NCBI RefSeq assembly: GCF_026248825.1 | Contig: NZ_CP110973.1 | Span: forward strand, 5,291,501 to 5,355,500 | Length of the DNA: 64,000 nt | Origin: Larkinella insperata | Lineage (GTDB): Bacteria; Bacteroidota; Bacteroidia; Cytophagales; Spirosomataceae | Reading direction: 5' to 3' | Shown here: in pieces, positions 42,141-50,996 of the stretch | How the letters are laid out: each line of letters opens with the position of its first letter | Position numbering within the stretch: the first letter of the stretch is position 1 | Program-made: the position numbers and the translations under genes | Notes under the pieces: model-generated | The model's database searches: none | What the model saw: only the letters and a program-made list of their open reading frames with translations | Told to the model about the DNA's origin: nothing

Positions 42141-44219
42141 TTACCACCTGACCGCCAGCTTGACACCGCCCGTCAGATTGCGGCCCGGAGACGCATTGTA
42201 ATACCGTCCGCCGAACGCGTTCAGGTCATAGCCCAGGCTGTAGGTCTGGTCCAGCAGGTTGTCTCCGCTCAGGTACGCTTCCAGCGTCCAGCGGCTGGCC
42301 AGCGTTTTCCGGTAGCCAATGGTTGCGTTGAGCAAACGGGCCACGTCGGACCGAACCGTATTGGCATCGTCCAGCGGAAACCGGTCGATAAACTGGTGCG
42401 TCACGTGGGCGTAGAAGCCCAGTTTCGTTTCAGCGTCGATACCCGTTGCGACCACCGTCGGCGGAACGCCCGTCACGCGGTTGCCCGACACGTTGACATC
42501 CCCCTGCTGGTAATTGCGGAAACGGTAGTTGGTCAGCGTCGTGCTGTTCCAGACCCGGACGTTTTGCCAGAAATTAGCCGGTTTCGGCACCACAATCGCG
42601 TACGACAACTGGGCTTCCAGTCCTTTCTGATCGGTGGCCCCGGCATTGATGAAATACTCGGCTCCGCTTTCGACCGAGCGCCGGACAATCGTCTGCCGCA
42701 GCCGGAATTGATAAGCCGTCAGGTCAAACTGGAACCGGTTCAGCCGTCCGCGCACTCCGAGTTCCAGGTTGGTGCCGCGCTCGGGTTCCAGCGTCGGATT
42801 GAACGTTCCTTCCGAGGGCCGTACTTCCTGAATCGTGGGGGCGGAATACCCCGTGCTGAGGCTGGCAAATGCCGACACGTTCTCCCCGATTTTTTTCAGC
42901 AACGCCACGCGCGGCAGCCAGACCGGGTCAAAACCGCGCGGCTGGGCCACAACCGGCTGCACCGAAAACCGGGTAAACTGGTAGGCGACTTCGTTGCGGC
43001 TGATCCCGGCGGTGGCAATGATGCCCAGCGGCAGGGTGGCTTCGAATTGAGCAAAAATGACCGATTGCGTAGCCCGCAGTTCGTCATCGGCCTGCAACGT
43101 GTCAGGCTGCCCGGCCCGGTTTCCGTAGTTTCTGTCGACCGTGAAGTTATTCTGCCACTCCCCCCCAAAGACGAGTTGCGTCGGAACGCCCTCTTCAATC
43201 ATCTGCCAGCGCGTGACGGTCCGGCCACCGATTCCCTGATCAGCCCGCTTTTCGTAGTTGGTGATGAAAGGGTTGGCGAAATCGGTGAGAGAACCGTATA
43301 CAACCGTGGTGTTCTGGATGCGGTCGCTCCAGCGGTATTGGTGCGAAAAGCCCAGGTAACCGGTTTTCTGGTAGATGGCCGCCCGCTGCCCCACGCTCCC
43401 CGGCGACACGCGCGTGGCCGGACGAGCCTGCCGCGGATCGGCCAGGTACTGCGCCTGGTTCAAGCCGCCCGGCGTCTGGTACATTAGATCGGAATATAGA
43501 CCGATAATGGAAATCGTCTGTTTAGGATTGACGGCAAACGTAGCGTTCAGGTTCAGGTTGTCGCGGTACATGCGGCTGTTCTCGCGGTATCCATTGGATT
43601 GCAAGTGGCCGTAGTTGACCGAAATCGCTGCGTTGTTTTTACCGGTCTGAATGGTATAGGTCTGGCCCGACAAGCCGTAGGCTCCCACCAGCGCCCCCAC
43701 TTCGGCACGGTTGGCCTGCTGACCCACGGAACTGGTCTGGCCACCCAACAATACCGTCCCCCCCGTTCCCGCTCCGTATATACTCCCCGAGGGTCCCTTG
43801 ATAACTTCCACCCGGCCCACCGACCGCACATCGACCGCGTTCAGGTAAGTCGTTCCGCCCGCGTCGGTCAGCGGGAGTTCGTTCCAGTAAATTTTCACGT
43901 TGCGCACCCCAAACGGCGAACGGATGAGACTGCCCCGAATGGAAAGCCGGTAACTGCCCGGCGACCGTTCGTCCATCCGCACCCCGGGCAGCGTATTGAA
44001 CGCGGGCACGAGGCTTGGCTGACCGAAGCGCTGATTGAGATCTCTGGCGGAAAGGGTATTGATGGAAGCCGCCGTTTCCATCAGGGAACGGTTTGTTTCG
44101 TACCCCCGAACCGTCACCTCCGCCAGTTGAACCGTATCGGTTTCCAGACGGGTAGAAGACGGTTGCTGGGCGGCTACCGCAATTGGTAATAGCACTAAAA
44201 CGGAAAAGTATGCATTCAT
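42141..44219 (-). CDS. TonB-dependent outer-membrane receptor
   Basis: 692 residues with a signal peptide (MNAYFSVLVLLPIAVAAQ). A TonB-box-like TVQLAEVTVRGYE is followed by a plug domain (about 40-160, with LPGVRMDERSPGSYRLSIRG and VEVIKGPSGSIYGAGTGG). A 22-strand barrel follows and ends in an aromatic residue (KLAVRW). It takes up a bulky nutrient, probably a siderophore or similar. There is no carboxypeptidase-like N-terminal domain and no SusD partner, so polysaccharide uptake is unlikely. Minus-strand TAGCTTTG lies upstream at 44247-44254. Substrate unknown. Confidence 0.9.
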   Translation of the reverse strand: MNAYFSVLVLLPIAVAAQQPSSTRLETDTVQLAEVTVRGYETNRSLMETAASINTLSARDLNQRFGQPSLVPAFNTLPGVRMDERSPGSYRLSIRGSLIRSPFGVRNVKIYWNELPLTDAGGTTYLNAVDVRSVGRVEVIKGPSGSIYGAGTGGTVLLGGQTSSVGQQANRAEVGALVGAYGLSGQTYTIQTGKNNAAISVNYGHLQSNGYRENSRMYRDNLNLNATFAVNPKQTISIIGLYSDLMYQTPGGLNQAQYLADPRQARPATRVSPGSVGQRAAIYQKTGYLGFSHQYRWSDRIQNTTVVYGSLTDFANPFITNYEKRADQGIGGRTVTRWQMIEEGVPTQLVFGGEWQNNFTVDRNYGNRAGQPDTLQADDELRATQSVIFAQFEATLPLGIIATAGISRNEVAYQFTRFSVQPVVAQPRGFDPVWLPRVALLKKIGENVSAFASLSTGYSAPTIQEVRPSEGTFNPTLEPERGTNLELGVRGRLNRFQFDLTAYQFRLRQTIVRRSVESGAEYFINAGATDQKGLEAQLSYAIVVPKPANFWQNVRVWNSTTLTNYRFRNYQQGDVNVSGNRVTGVPPTVVATGIDAETKLGFYAHVTHQFIDRFPLDDANTVRSDVARLLNATIGYRKTLASRWTLEAYLSGDNLLDQTYSLGYDLNAFGGRYYNASPGRNLTGGVKLAVRW

Positions 44220-44246
44220 ATTTATACGGACTACTTGGGTTTTCTA

Positions 44247-44254
44247 CAAAGCTA
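44247..44254 (-). promoter_or_regulatory. TAnnTTTG promoter element for TonB receptor
   Basis: Reads TAGCTTTG on the minus strand, 27 nt before the receptor ATG. No iron-box-like palindrome is evident to me next to it. Confidence 0.5.
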
Positions 44255-44397
44255 ACGCGTCCAAAGGATATTTTACTCTTTAGCGTGTACTAACCTCAAT
44301 TCAACCCCAAAAGTCGGCGTTTCAAGCAAGTCTATATTGAGTAAGCGGTCTGCGACCCCTTATTTTTACAAAAAATTAAATTCAAATTACAAAGTAC

Positions 44398-45468
44398 GTG
44401 ACAACGTTTGAGAGACCGAACGACCGATGGCTCCGCTGGATAGGAATCCCGCTGATTGTCCTGCTGGCGAATCTGCTTTATCTGAAGGATGATCAGCACA
44501 ACCCGGTGTTGTACACCGGCTGGGTATTTATCGGAATGGCGTATGTCACGCTGGCTTGGGAAGGTTCGGTGAGCTGGGTGTATTACGTGCGCAAACTTTT
44601 CCCGGATGCCCGGCATTCGCTCCGGCGCATCCTGATCACGTTTACCGGCTATTTTCTGCTGGCGGTGGTTTGCCAGTCGCTGTTTGTGTTTCTGACCGAC
44701 CTCAGCGGGCTGGCCATCATTCCCATCACATCCCACGTCTACCAGGCTTACATCGGCATCGGTATTTTTTGCTCGCTGCTGCTGGGCATCACCTACGAAA
44801 TCATCTATTACCTGCACCAATACCGTCAGGCCGTCGCCGAAGCCGAAGCCATTCAGAAATCCCGGATTCAGGGGCAGTTTGATAGCCTGAAAAGCCAGGT
44901 CAATCCGCATTTTTTATTTAATTCGCTCAACTCGCTTTCGGCCCTGATTTCCGAAGACAAACAGCAGGCCAACCGGTTTCTGGAGGAAATGTCGAGTGTG
45001 TACCGGTATCTGCTGCAATCCAACGACCGCAAGCTGGTTACGCTCCAGACCGAAATCCGGTTTATTGAATCTTTTTTTTACCTGCTGAAAGCCCGCTACG
45101 GCCCGGCGATTGAACTGCACACGCACATTGCGCCCGAGTTGCTGGATCATTACCTGCCCCCGTTCAGTTTGCAGATGCTGATCGAAAACGCCATCCGCCA
45201 CAACATCATTTTGGCCGACCGCCCGCTGGTTATCTCGCTCCAGGCCGACGCCAAAAAACACACCGAGCCCACGCGGTTGCAGGTTTCCAACAACATCCAG
45301 CGCAAAAACATCCAGGTCAAGAAGCAGCCCGGCGGACTGACGCAGCTCACGGAACGGTTCAAGCTCCTGCGATTGCCCCGCCCCATTATTCAGGACGACG
45401 GCCTTGCGTTTAGCGTGCACGTGCCGCTCATCACGAAAGATGCCGATTTTTTGATACATTTACCCTGA
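44398..45468 (+). CDS. LytS/YpdA-type sensor histidine kinase 1
   Basis: 356 residues with four N-terminal membrane helices and a short coiled region. The His_kinase domain (PF06580) has the phospho-acceptor His171 in SQVNPHFLFNSLNSLSALI and N-box LIENAIRHNII. The usual Gly-rich G2 box is weak (KQPGGLTQLTERFKLL). GTG 44398 is the only suitable start. It normally phosphorylates a LytTR response regulator; one lies 3 kb downstream on the same strand. A second kinase of the same type follows after 15 nt. Confidence 0.85.
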   Translation: MTTFERPNDRWLRWIGIPLIVLLANLLYLKDDQHNPVLYTGWVFIGMAYVTLAWEGSVSWVYYVRKLFPDARHSLRRILITFTGYFLLAVVCQSLFVFLTDLSGLAIIPITSHVYQAYIGIGIFCSLLLGITYEIIYYLHQYRQAVAEAEAIQKSRIQGQFDSLKSQVNPHFLFNSLNSLSALISEDKQQANRFLEEMSSVYRYLLQSNDRKLVTLQTEIRFIESFFYLLKARYGPAIELHTHIAPELLDHYLPPFSLQMLIENAIRHNIILADRPLVISLQADAKKHTEPTRLQVSNNIQRKNIQVKKQPGGLTQLTERFKLLRLPRPIIQDDGLAFSVHVPLITKDADFLIHLP

Positions 45469-45483
45469 CTTTTCCGTACCAAT

Positions 45484-46530
45484 GTGGGCTTAACATTAAA
45501 TCGGTATACCCAGAAAGATACCTGGATTGCCCTGGGTATTCTGCCGACTTACTACTTTTTTCTGAACTACATGCTGTTGGGGCGGATTTACCTTCAACGG
45601 CTGGACGTTTTTGTACTGTCTACCCTTTTTACGGCGCTGGTCTGGACACCGGCTTTTTTTCTCCACGCCCTGCCCGCCGTTTATCTGCGCCAACGCTACC
45701 CCCACATCCGGCAGACCTGGATGCGCCTGAGTTTCGCCGTGCTCATCCACATGATCATGTCTTCGGCGGTGATTATTCTGCTGTTTTACCTGTACGGCTG
45801 GGTCGACTTTCCGGGGTTTGAATTCAACACGGATCGGCTGCGGTGGGCGCTGGTTTTGGGCATCGTGGGAAACCTGGTGGCTAACATCGTTCACGAAAGC
45901 GTGTACACGTTTGAAAAATGGTCGCAAACCATCAGTGAGACGGAAAAACTCAAGAAAGCGAACCTGCAAAGCCAGCTCGATAGCCTCAAACAACAGGTAA
46001 ATCCGCACTTTCTGTTCAATAGCCTCAACACGCTCTCTTCACTGATCGACGAAGACACCGAGAAAGCGGAGCTGTTCATCGAAGAATTGTCGAGCGTGTA
46101 CCGGTATCTGCTCCAGACCAACGAAAATGCCCTGACCAGTCTGCGCGACGAAATGGCCTTTATTGAATCGTATTTTCACCTGCTGAAAACCCGTTACGGC
46201 AGCGGTATTGAACTGGATGTGAGTATTGCCGACCGTTACCGCGAAGCCCGCTTGCCGCCCCTGACGCTCCAGATGCTGGTCGAAAACGCCGTCAAACACA
46301 ACATTATCCTGTCGGAGCAACCGCTGCAAATCCGGATTGAAACGACGCCGACCGGCCAGTTATCGGTTTCCAACAACGTCCAGCGTAAGAACGTCCGGGT
46401 GGCTTCCAACGGCGTCGGGCTTTCCAATATCGCCACGAAATACCAGTTGCTCGGCCACCAGGGGTTGGAAATCGACAAGTCCGAAAGCTGTTTTCGCGTC
46501 ACGCTACCGCTGTTGCCCCTCGAGCCGTAA
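45484..46530 (+). CDS. LytS/YpdA-type sensor histidine kinase 2
   Basis: 348 residues, a close relative of the preceding kinase in layout. Four membrane helices (WIALGILPTYYFFLNYMLLG and others) are followed by a coiled stretch (SETEKLKKANLQSQLDSLK) and a His_kinase domain with His175 in QQVNPHFLFNSLNTLSSLI, N-box LVENAVKHNII and a better G2 box (NGVGLSNIATKYQLL). Start is GTG 45484. Its stop abuts the ATG of the Crp/Fnr regulator with no gap, so the two are translationally coupled. Tandem kinases could form a heterodimer. Confidence 0.85.
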   Translation: MGLTLNRYTQKDTWIALGILPTYYFFLNYMLLGRIYLQRLDVFVLSTLFTALVWTPAFFLHALPAVYLRQRYPHIRQTWMRLSFAVLIHMIMSSAVIILLFYLYGWVDFPGFEFNTDRLRWALVLGIVGNLVANIVHESVYTFEKWSQTISETEKLKKANLQSQLDSLKQQVNPHFLFNSLNTLSSLIDEDTEKAELFIEELSSVYRYLLQTNENALTSLRDEMAFIESYFHLLKTRYGSGIELDVSIADRYREARLPPLTLQMLVENAVKHNIILSEQPLQIRIETTPTGQLSVSNNVQRKNVRVASNGVGLSNIATKYQLLGHQGLEIDKSESCFRVTLPLLPLEP

Positions 46531-47115
46531 ATGAATACGTTTCATGCTTTACGCCGTCATATTGAACGCAAAATTCCGCTGACGGACGGCGAATTTGCCC
46601 ACGTTACGGCGCTGTTTGCGGTAAAAGAGCTGGCGAAAAAGCAGTTTCTGCACCGCCAGGGCGAAGTCTGCCGCTACGAAAGTTTTGTGGTGAGCGGCTG
46701 CCTCAAATCCTACCACACCGACGAAGGGGGCGATACCCACATCCTTCGTTTTTCGGTGGAAGACTGGTGGGCGGGCGATCTTGACAGTTTTCTTCACCAA
46801 ACGCCCTCATCTTTCAGCATCGAAGCCGTGGAGCCCGTCACGCTGCTGGTCATCGACAAACCCGGCCTTGCTTTGCTCTACGAACGCGCGCCTAAACTAG
46901 AGTCGTTTTTCCGCATCCTGAACGAAAATGCGCTGATTGCCACTTCGCAGCGGGTTATCAAAAACCTGAGCCTGCCCGCCGGGGAACGGTACCGGCTCTT
47001 CCGGGCCGCCTACCCCCAGCTGGAACAACGGGTTCCGCTGAAAGACATTGCTTCCTACCTGGGCATCACGCCGGTTTTTCTGAGCAGACTCCGCAACGAA
47101 CGAGCCTCCGACTGA
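46531..47115 (+). CDS. Crp/Fnr-family transcriptional regulator
   Basis: 194 residues. A cyclic-nucleotide-binding-like beta-roll (about 15-115, FLHRQGEVCRYESFVVSGCLK) leads to a short C-terminal helix-turn-helix (VPLKDIASYLGITPVFLSRLRNE). The residues that bind cAMP in E. coli CRP are not evident, so the effector is unknown. It begins immediately after the second LytS-type kinase, which suggests a shared output. The next gene, an old yellow enzyme, begins 87 nt later and may be its target. Confidence 0.87.
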   Translation: MNTFHALRRHIERKIPLTDGEFAHVTALFAVKELAKKQFLHRQGEVCRYESFVVSGCLKSYHTDEGGDTHILRFSVEDWWAGDLDSFLHQTPSSFSIEAVEPVTLLVIDKPGLALLYERAPKLESFFRILNENALIATSQRVIKNLSLPAGERYRLFRAAYPQLEQRVPLKDIASYLGITPVFLSRLRNERASD

Positions 47116-47202
47116 AGCCCAACAACGGCCCATTTCTAAAACTAGGTTAAGCGTAAAGTCGGCAAAGCGCGGGAATTTTGTACGCATCAATCCCTTACGA
47201 AC

Positions 47203-48321
47203 ATGAGCCAGATTCCCGCTTTCTTCGACACCATTGCGCTGGGCCGTCACCGGCTGTCCAACCGGTTTGTGGTAGCCCCCATGACCCGCATCAGCGCCAC
47301 CGACGCGGGTGTTCCGACCCCGGCCATGAGCGACTATTACGAAGCGTTCGCAACCGGCGGTTTTGCCGCCATCATCACGGAAGGCACTTACACCGACGCG
47401 CTTTTTTCCATCTCCAACCCTAACCAACCCGGCCTGGTGACTGCCGACCAACTTGCTGGCTGGCAGCGGGTTGTGGAGCGCGTAAAAACGCACCCGACGG
47501 TTTTCATTGCCCAGTTGATGCACGCCGGGGCCCTGTCGCAGGTGCTGACCAAAACCGTAGCGCCTTCAGCCATCAAACCGCTCGGCAAACCGTCGGCTTC
47601 GTCCGGTGGCAACTCGGCCTTCGTCGTACCGGAAGCCATGACGCCCGCAATGATCCAGACGGTAATGGCGGGTTACGTTCAGGCGGCCCGCAATGCCGTG
47701 CTAGCGGGTTTCGACGGGGTAGAAATCCACGGAGCCAACGGCTATCTGCCGGATCAGTTTCTGACGGCTTACACCAACCACCGCACCGACCAGTACGGCG
47801 GCAGCGTCGCCAATCGGTTCCGGTTTGTGGCCGACATTATTGAAGCCGTCCGGGCGGCCGTACCGAGCGGTTTTCTCGTCGGATTACGGTTGTCGGAAGG
47901 CAAAGTAAACAACCTGGCCTACCGCTGGGAAGAAGGGGCTGACATGGCCCGGGCGGTTTTCGCCGAAGTCCGGAAAGCCGCGCCGGACTACCTGCACATT
48001 GCCGCCGAAGGCGGGGGCTGGATGCGGGAATGTCTTTACCCCGACGGCAGTTCCTCCACCGGTATTGCCCGCCAGCTGCTGGATTGCCCGGTTATTGCCA
48101 ACGGCGGTCTGCACGACCTGAATCTGGCCAGCCAGCTTCTGACCGAAGGCCACGCCGACCTGCTGGCCATTGGACGGTACGCCATTGCCAATCCGGACTT
48201 TCCGCAAAAAATCAGGCGGGGCGACAAACTGATTCCCTTCCGCAACGAGATGATCAAACCGTCGGTTTCCCTGGAAAATACCCGGCAGTATTTCGGTCAA
48301 CGGACCTGCCAGGTAGACTGA
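47203..48321 (+). CDS. NADH:flavin oxidoreductase, old yellow enzyme family
   Basis: 372 residues forming an FMN-binding TIM barrel. Marks are NRFVVAPMTRISATDAG at the start, IAQLMHAGALS, the substrate-binding region GFDGVEIHGANGYLPDQFL with its His, and QYGGSVANRFRF. C-terminal VIANGGL and LAIGRYAIANPDF bind FMN phosphate. It reduces activated C=C bonds or nitro groups with NAD(P)H. Upstream GAATTTTG (47171-47178) is one mismatch from a -7 element. It is placed between regulator genes, perhaps as a redox-stress output. Confidence 0.9.
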   Translation: MSQIPAFFDTIALGRHRLSNRFVVAPMTRISATDAGVPTPAMSDYYEAFATGGFAAIITEGTYTDALFSISNPNQPGLVTADQLAGWQRVVERVKTHPTVFIAQLMHAGALSQVLTKTVAPSAIKPLGKPSASSGGNSAFVVPEAMTPAMIQTVMAGYVQAARNAVLAGFDGVEIHGANGYLPDQFLTAYTNHRTDQYGGSVANRFRFVADIIEAVRAAVPSGFLVGLRLSEGKVNNLAYRWEEGADMARAVFAEVRKAAPDYLHIAAEGGGWMRECLYPDGSSSTGIARQLLDCPVIANGGLHDLNLASQLLTEGHADLLAIGRYAIANPDFPQKIRRGDKLIPFRNEMIKPSVSLENTRQYFGQRTCQVD

Positions 48322-48512
48322 TACCGGTTATTGCCGAATAACCGCATCCGGCGTTGGCGCAAGGGGGCCGGTTCATGGCTTCCCTGTGCCGCTTCGCCCC
48401 GCCATTATGCGGTTTCAACGGGGTGGCATTTGGAAAAAAGGGGGCAAATATGCTATTTGTACAACAATTTAACCCTTGAACAAACACTCCTTTTGCCCCT
48501 GAATAACGACCG

Positions 48513-49298
48513 ATGTGTATGGATGTACTGGTAATTGAAGATGAAGAACTGGCGGTTCGCAAGCTAACGAAGCTCTTACAGGATGTCGATCATTCCATAC
48601 GAATTGTCGGCACAGCCGCCAGTGTGCGCGCATCGGTGCAATGGTTGCAAACGAACACCTCGCCCGATCTGATTCTGATGGATATTGAACTGGCCGACGG
48701 CCAGAGCTTTGAAATATTTGAGCAGACGCCCGTGGTATCCCCGGTCATTTTTACCACCTCCTACGACGAGTACGCCCTGCGCGCTTTCAAGGTCAACAGC
48801 ATCGATTACCTGCTGAAGCCCATCAAGCGCCACGAACTCGAAGCCAGTCTGGCCAAACACCGGAAACTCCACACGCAGGCCGAACCCGAAACCGGCGGGG
48901 GCCGAATGGCCATTGAAGCCCTCGTGCAGCAACTCCGGCAGCAGATTCAGCCGACGGAATACCGCAAACGGTTTCTGGTCAAGCACCTGTCGCAGTGGAT
49001 GCCCATTGAAATTTCTGAAATCGCGTATTTTTATTCGGAAGAAGGCGTCAGCCTGTTTCGGACCCGCCACAACCAGAAGTTCTCGGTCGACTACACCCTC
49101 GACGAACTCGAAGCCATGCTCGATCCCACGCAGTTTTTCCGGGCCAACCGGCAGTTTATCGTTGATATCAACTGCGTCCAGCAGATCCACCCTTATTTCA
49201 ACAACAAATTGAAGCTGACGCTGAAACCGTCGCCGGATGAGGAAGTGCTGGTCAGCCGCGAACGGGCAACCGAATTCAAGAAGTGGATGGGAAAGTGA
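48513..49298 (+). CDS. LytTR-family response regulator
   Basis: 261 residues. A receiver domain (1-120) has the acidic pocket VIEDEE, phospho-acceptor Asp57 in LILMDIELADG, and the usual Thr and Lys (FTTSYDEYALRAFKVNSIDYLLKP split over two strands). A LytTR DNA-binding domain (about 150-258) contains FFRANRQFIVDINCVQQIHPYFNNK. It is the expected partner of the LytS-type kinases at 44-46 kb, although a Crp/Fnr gene and an oxidoreductase gene intervene. A hairpin terminator follows within 2 nt. Confidence 0.92.
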   Translation: MCMDVLVIEDEELAVRKLTKLLQDVDHSIRIVGTAASVRASVQWLQTNTSPDLILMDIELADGQSFEIFEQTPVVSPVIFTTSYDEYALRAFKVNSIDYLLKPIKRHELEASLAKHRKLHTQAEPETGGGRMAIEALVQQLRQQIQPTEYRKRFLVKHLSQWMPIEISEIAYFYSEEGVSLFRTRHNQKFSVDYTLDELEAMLDPTQFFRANRQFIVDINCVQQIHPYFNNKLKLTLKPSPDEEVLVSRERATEFKKWMGK

Positions 49299-49299
49299 A

Positions 49300-49322
49300 A
49301 AACGGCTTTACAAAAGCCGTTT
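49300..49322. terminator. Bidirectional hairpin terminator overlapping a stop codon
   Basis: A perfect 10-bp stem (49300-49309 with 49313-49322) with a 3-nt loop. It follows the LytTR stop and contains the stop codon of the convergent SRPBCC gene. Confidence 0.8.
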
Positions 49323-49778
49323 AGGCAGTTCGATCAACGCGTTGGGGGTTTCTTCCAGCAGTTGTTTCACCCGCAGCAGGTCGTTGCGAAACTGGCGCTG
49401 CAACTGATGAATCAGCAACGGCGCCATCAGCCGCTGCCAGCCTTTTAGCTCGACACTCATTTCGTAGGTGACCCGGGTTTCCTTGTGTACGCGCTCAAAT
49501 AGCCGTTGCTCCCACAAATCGACCGGGCTGTTGACGCTTTCGTGGGCCGTCCGCCGGTTGGGCGCGGCCGCCGTCACCTCGGCCATAATGGTCATCTGCT
49601 GGTCGAACAGCCGCACTTCCTGGTGCAGTTTCATGCCCGACCGGGCCAATCCCGGCATATCCTGCCTTAATTCGTAGAGATTGCTCCGCCAGAGCAGGTC
49701 GTATTCATAACAGCCTAGCAACCCGTAGACTTCCGTTAAGGGCAATCGGATTAGTTCAGCATGTCGAACGGTAATCAT
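49308..49778 (-). CDS. SRPBCC/START-like ligand-binding protein
   Basis: 156 residues from ATG 49778. The pattern MITVRHAELIRLPLTEVYGLL, central beta strands (QEVRLFDQQMTIMAEVTA, ETRVTYEMSVELKGW) and a long C-terminal helix (QLQRQFRNDLLRVKQLLEE) fits the helix-grip SRPBCC superfamily, which holds hydrophobic ligands or cyclises polyketides. No catalytic residue can be named. It is the last gene of a five-gene minus-strand run with a hydrolase and an FAD monooxygenase. Confidence 0.72.
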   Translation of the reverse strand: MITVRHAELIRLPLTEVYGLLGCYEYDLLWRSNLYELRQDMPGLARSGMKLHQEVRLFDQQMTIMAEVTAAAPNRRTAHESVNSPVDLWEQRLFERVHKETRVTYEMSVELKGWQRLMAPLLIHQLQRQFRNDLLRVKQLLEETPNALIELPKRLL

Positions 49779-49852
49779 GAACGGCGGTCGATGTCTAGGA
49801 TACGGGAGGTTGCTCAAGGCAAAAATGGTGCGAACTGAAAACCGGCCCTTTT

Positions 49853-50353
49853 TTATTCATTCAAATGGCCCTGCTGGTACTGCTCACCGACAAACTGCTC
49901 GGCCTCGGCCAGCGTTTCGCACAGGCGGGTCGGGATAATCGGGTTGCTCCGCTCAAACAGGGCTTCCGACGAAAGTTTCGAAAACAAATCCGGCGACAGA
50001 ATGCTGATGTTATACCGCACCCCGAATTCACGCAGCCGGGGAAAATAATCCTGCACGATCCAGTCGACGGCTCCGGCCCAGGCCACGTCAAACTCTTTGG
50101 TGTCGTGGACGTGAAACCGGCATCCCCGCGCCTGCCCAACGGTCTGCTGCCAGTCCAGCATGGTCAGCGTGGCCTGCATTAGTTCCTCGTCCGTGCAGAA
50201 GCCGATCCACTTCATCAACAGGTAATTTTTCGCGGGTTCGTCCAGTAAAATGGCGTAGACGGCCCCTTCGCTATTTTGTATTCTTCTCAGTTCATTCACG
50301 GCAATTTTACTCTTTGGACTTGGCACCTTTCCCCCCTCATTCATCGCGAACAC
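49853..50353 (-). CDS. Conserved hypothetical, STAS/SpoIIAA-like
   Basis: 166 residues with no signal peptide. A strand-helix pattern (YAILLDEPAKNYLLMKWIGF, CRFHVHDTKEFDVAW, YNISILSP) and an FxxxSSEALFERSN segment recall the STAS-like/SpoIIAA-like proteins common next to regulators in Cytophagales. I cannot assign a function. It sits between a Crp/Fnr regulator and the SRPBCC gene, same strand, 31 nt after the regulator. Confidence 0.65.
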   Translation of the reverse strand: MFAMNEGGKVPSPKSKIAVNELRRIQNSEGAVYAILLDEPAKNYLLMKWIGFCTDEELMQATLTMLDWQQTVGQARGCRFHVHDTKEFDVAWAGAVDWIVQDYFPRLREFGVRYNISILSPDLFSKLSSEALFERSNPIIPTRLCETLAEAEQFVGEQYQQGHLNE

Positions 50354-50384
50354 CGCGGCACCCCTAGTGAATTACAAATATACT

Positions 50385-50972
50385 TCAAACGCCCACACCC
50401 GCCCGGTATCGGCCCAGGGTTTCGGGCGTAATTCCCAGGTAACTGGCGACAAATTCTCCCGGGATACGGTTTAAGACTTTCGGATGCTCCTGCAACAACC
50501 GGCGGTACCGGTCCTCGGGCGCATCTCGCAGCAGGGAAGCTTCCCGCCTTTCGACCCGCGTCAACTGGTCCTGCAGGAGCAGCGTGGCAAATCGCTGCCA
50601 GGTCGGATAGGTTCGGCAGAGGTGCATCACATCCTCGAAGTTCATCTCGAGCAGGTGCGTTTCCTCCAGCGTAGCCACGTTTACGTTTGACGGTTTCTGG
50701 GTAAAAAAACCGACAAAGGAACCCAGCAACGAGTTTTCGAAAACAAATTCTTTGGAAACTTCCCAACCGTCGACTTCGTAGAACAGCCGTCCGCAGCCTT
50801 TTTCGATAAAAGCGATCGTCTTACAGAGATCACCCGCCCGGACGTAAATCTCGTTGGGCGCCAGCACACGGGGATGAATGATGCGTTCGAGGGCAGCTTT
50901 TTCTTCAGCGGTGGGGTTGGTAACTCGTTCAATGTTGAACAGGACGCGCTGCATACGGCTATAATCTTTCAA
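50385..50972 (-). CDS. Crp/Fnr-family transcriptional regulator
   Basis: 195 residues. A cNMP-like beta-roll (APNEIYVRAGDLCKTIAFIEKG) and a C-terminal helix-turn-helix (IPGEFVASYLGITPETLGRYR) are visible. No evident cAMP contacts. ATG 50972 or 50954 (MQRVLFNIERV) could be the start. It lies within the minus-strand operon 24 nt after the DAPG-hydrolase-like gene and probably controls this catabolic or detoxification unit. Confidence 0.85.
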   Translation of the reverse strand: MKDYSRMQRVLFNIERVTNPTAEEKAALERIIHPRVLAPNEIYVRAGDLCKTIAFIEKGCGRLFYEVDGWEVSKEFVFENSLLGSFVGFFTQKPSNVNVATLEETHLLEMNFEDVMHLCRTYPTWQRFATLLLQDQLTRVERREASLLRDAPEDRYRRLLQEHPKVLNRIPGEFVASYLGITPETLGRYRAGVGV

Positions 50973-50996
50973 TTTAGGGCTAAAATGGGGAAAACA

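Noticed and set aside
42396..43487. 363-codon open frame on the plus strand
   Set aside because: Antisense to the TonB-dependent receptor; composition is Arg/Pro/His biased with no recognisable motif.
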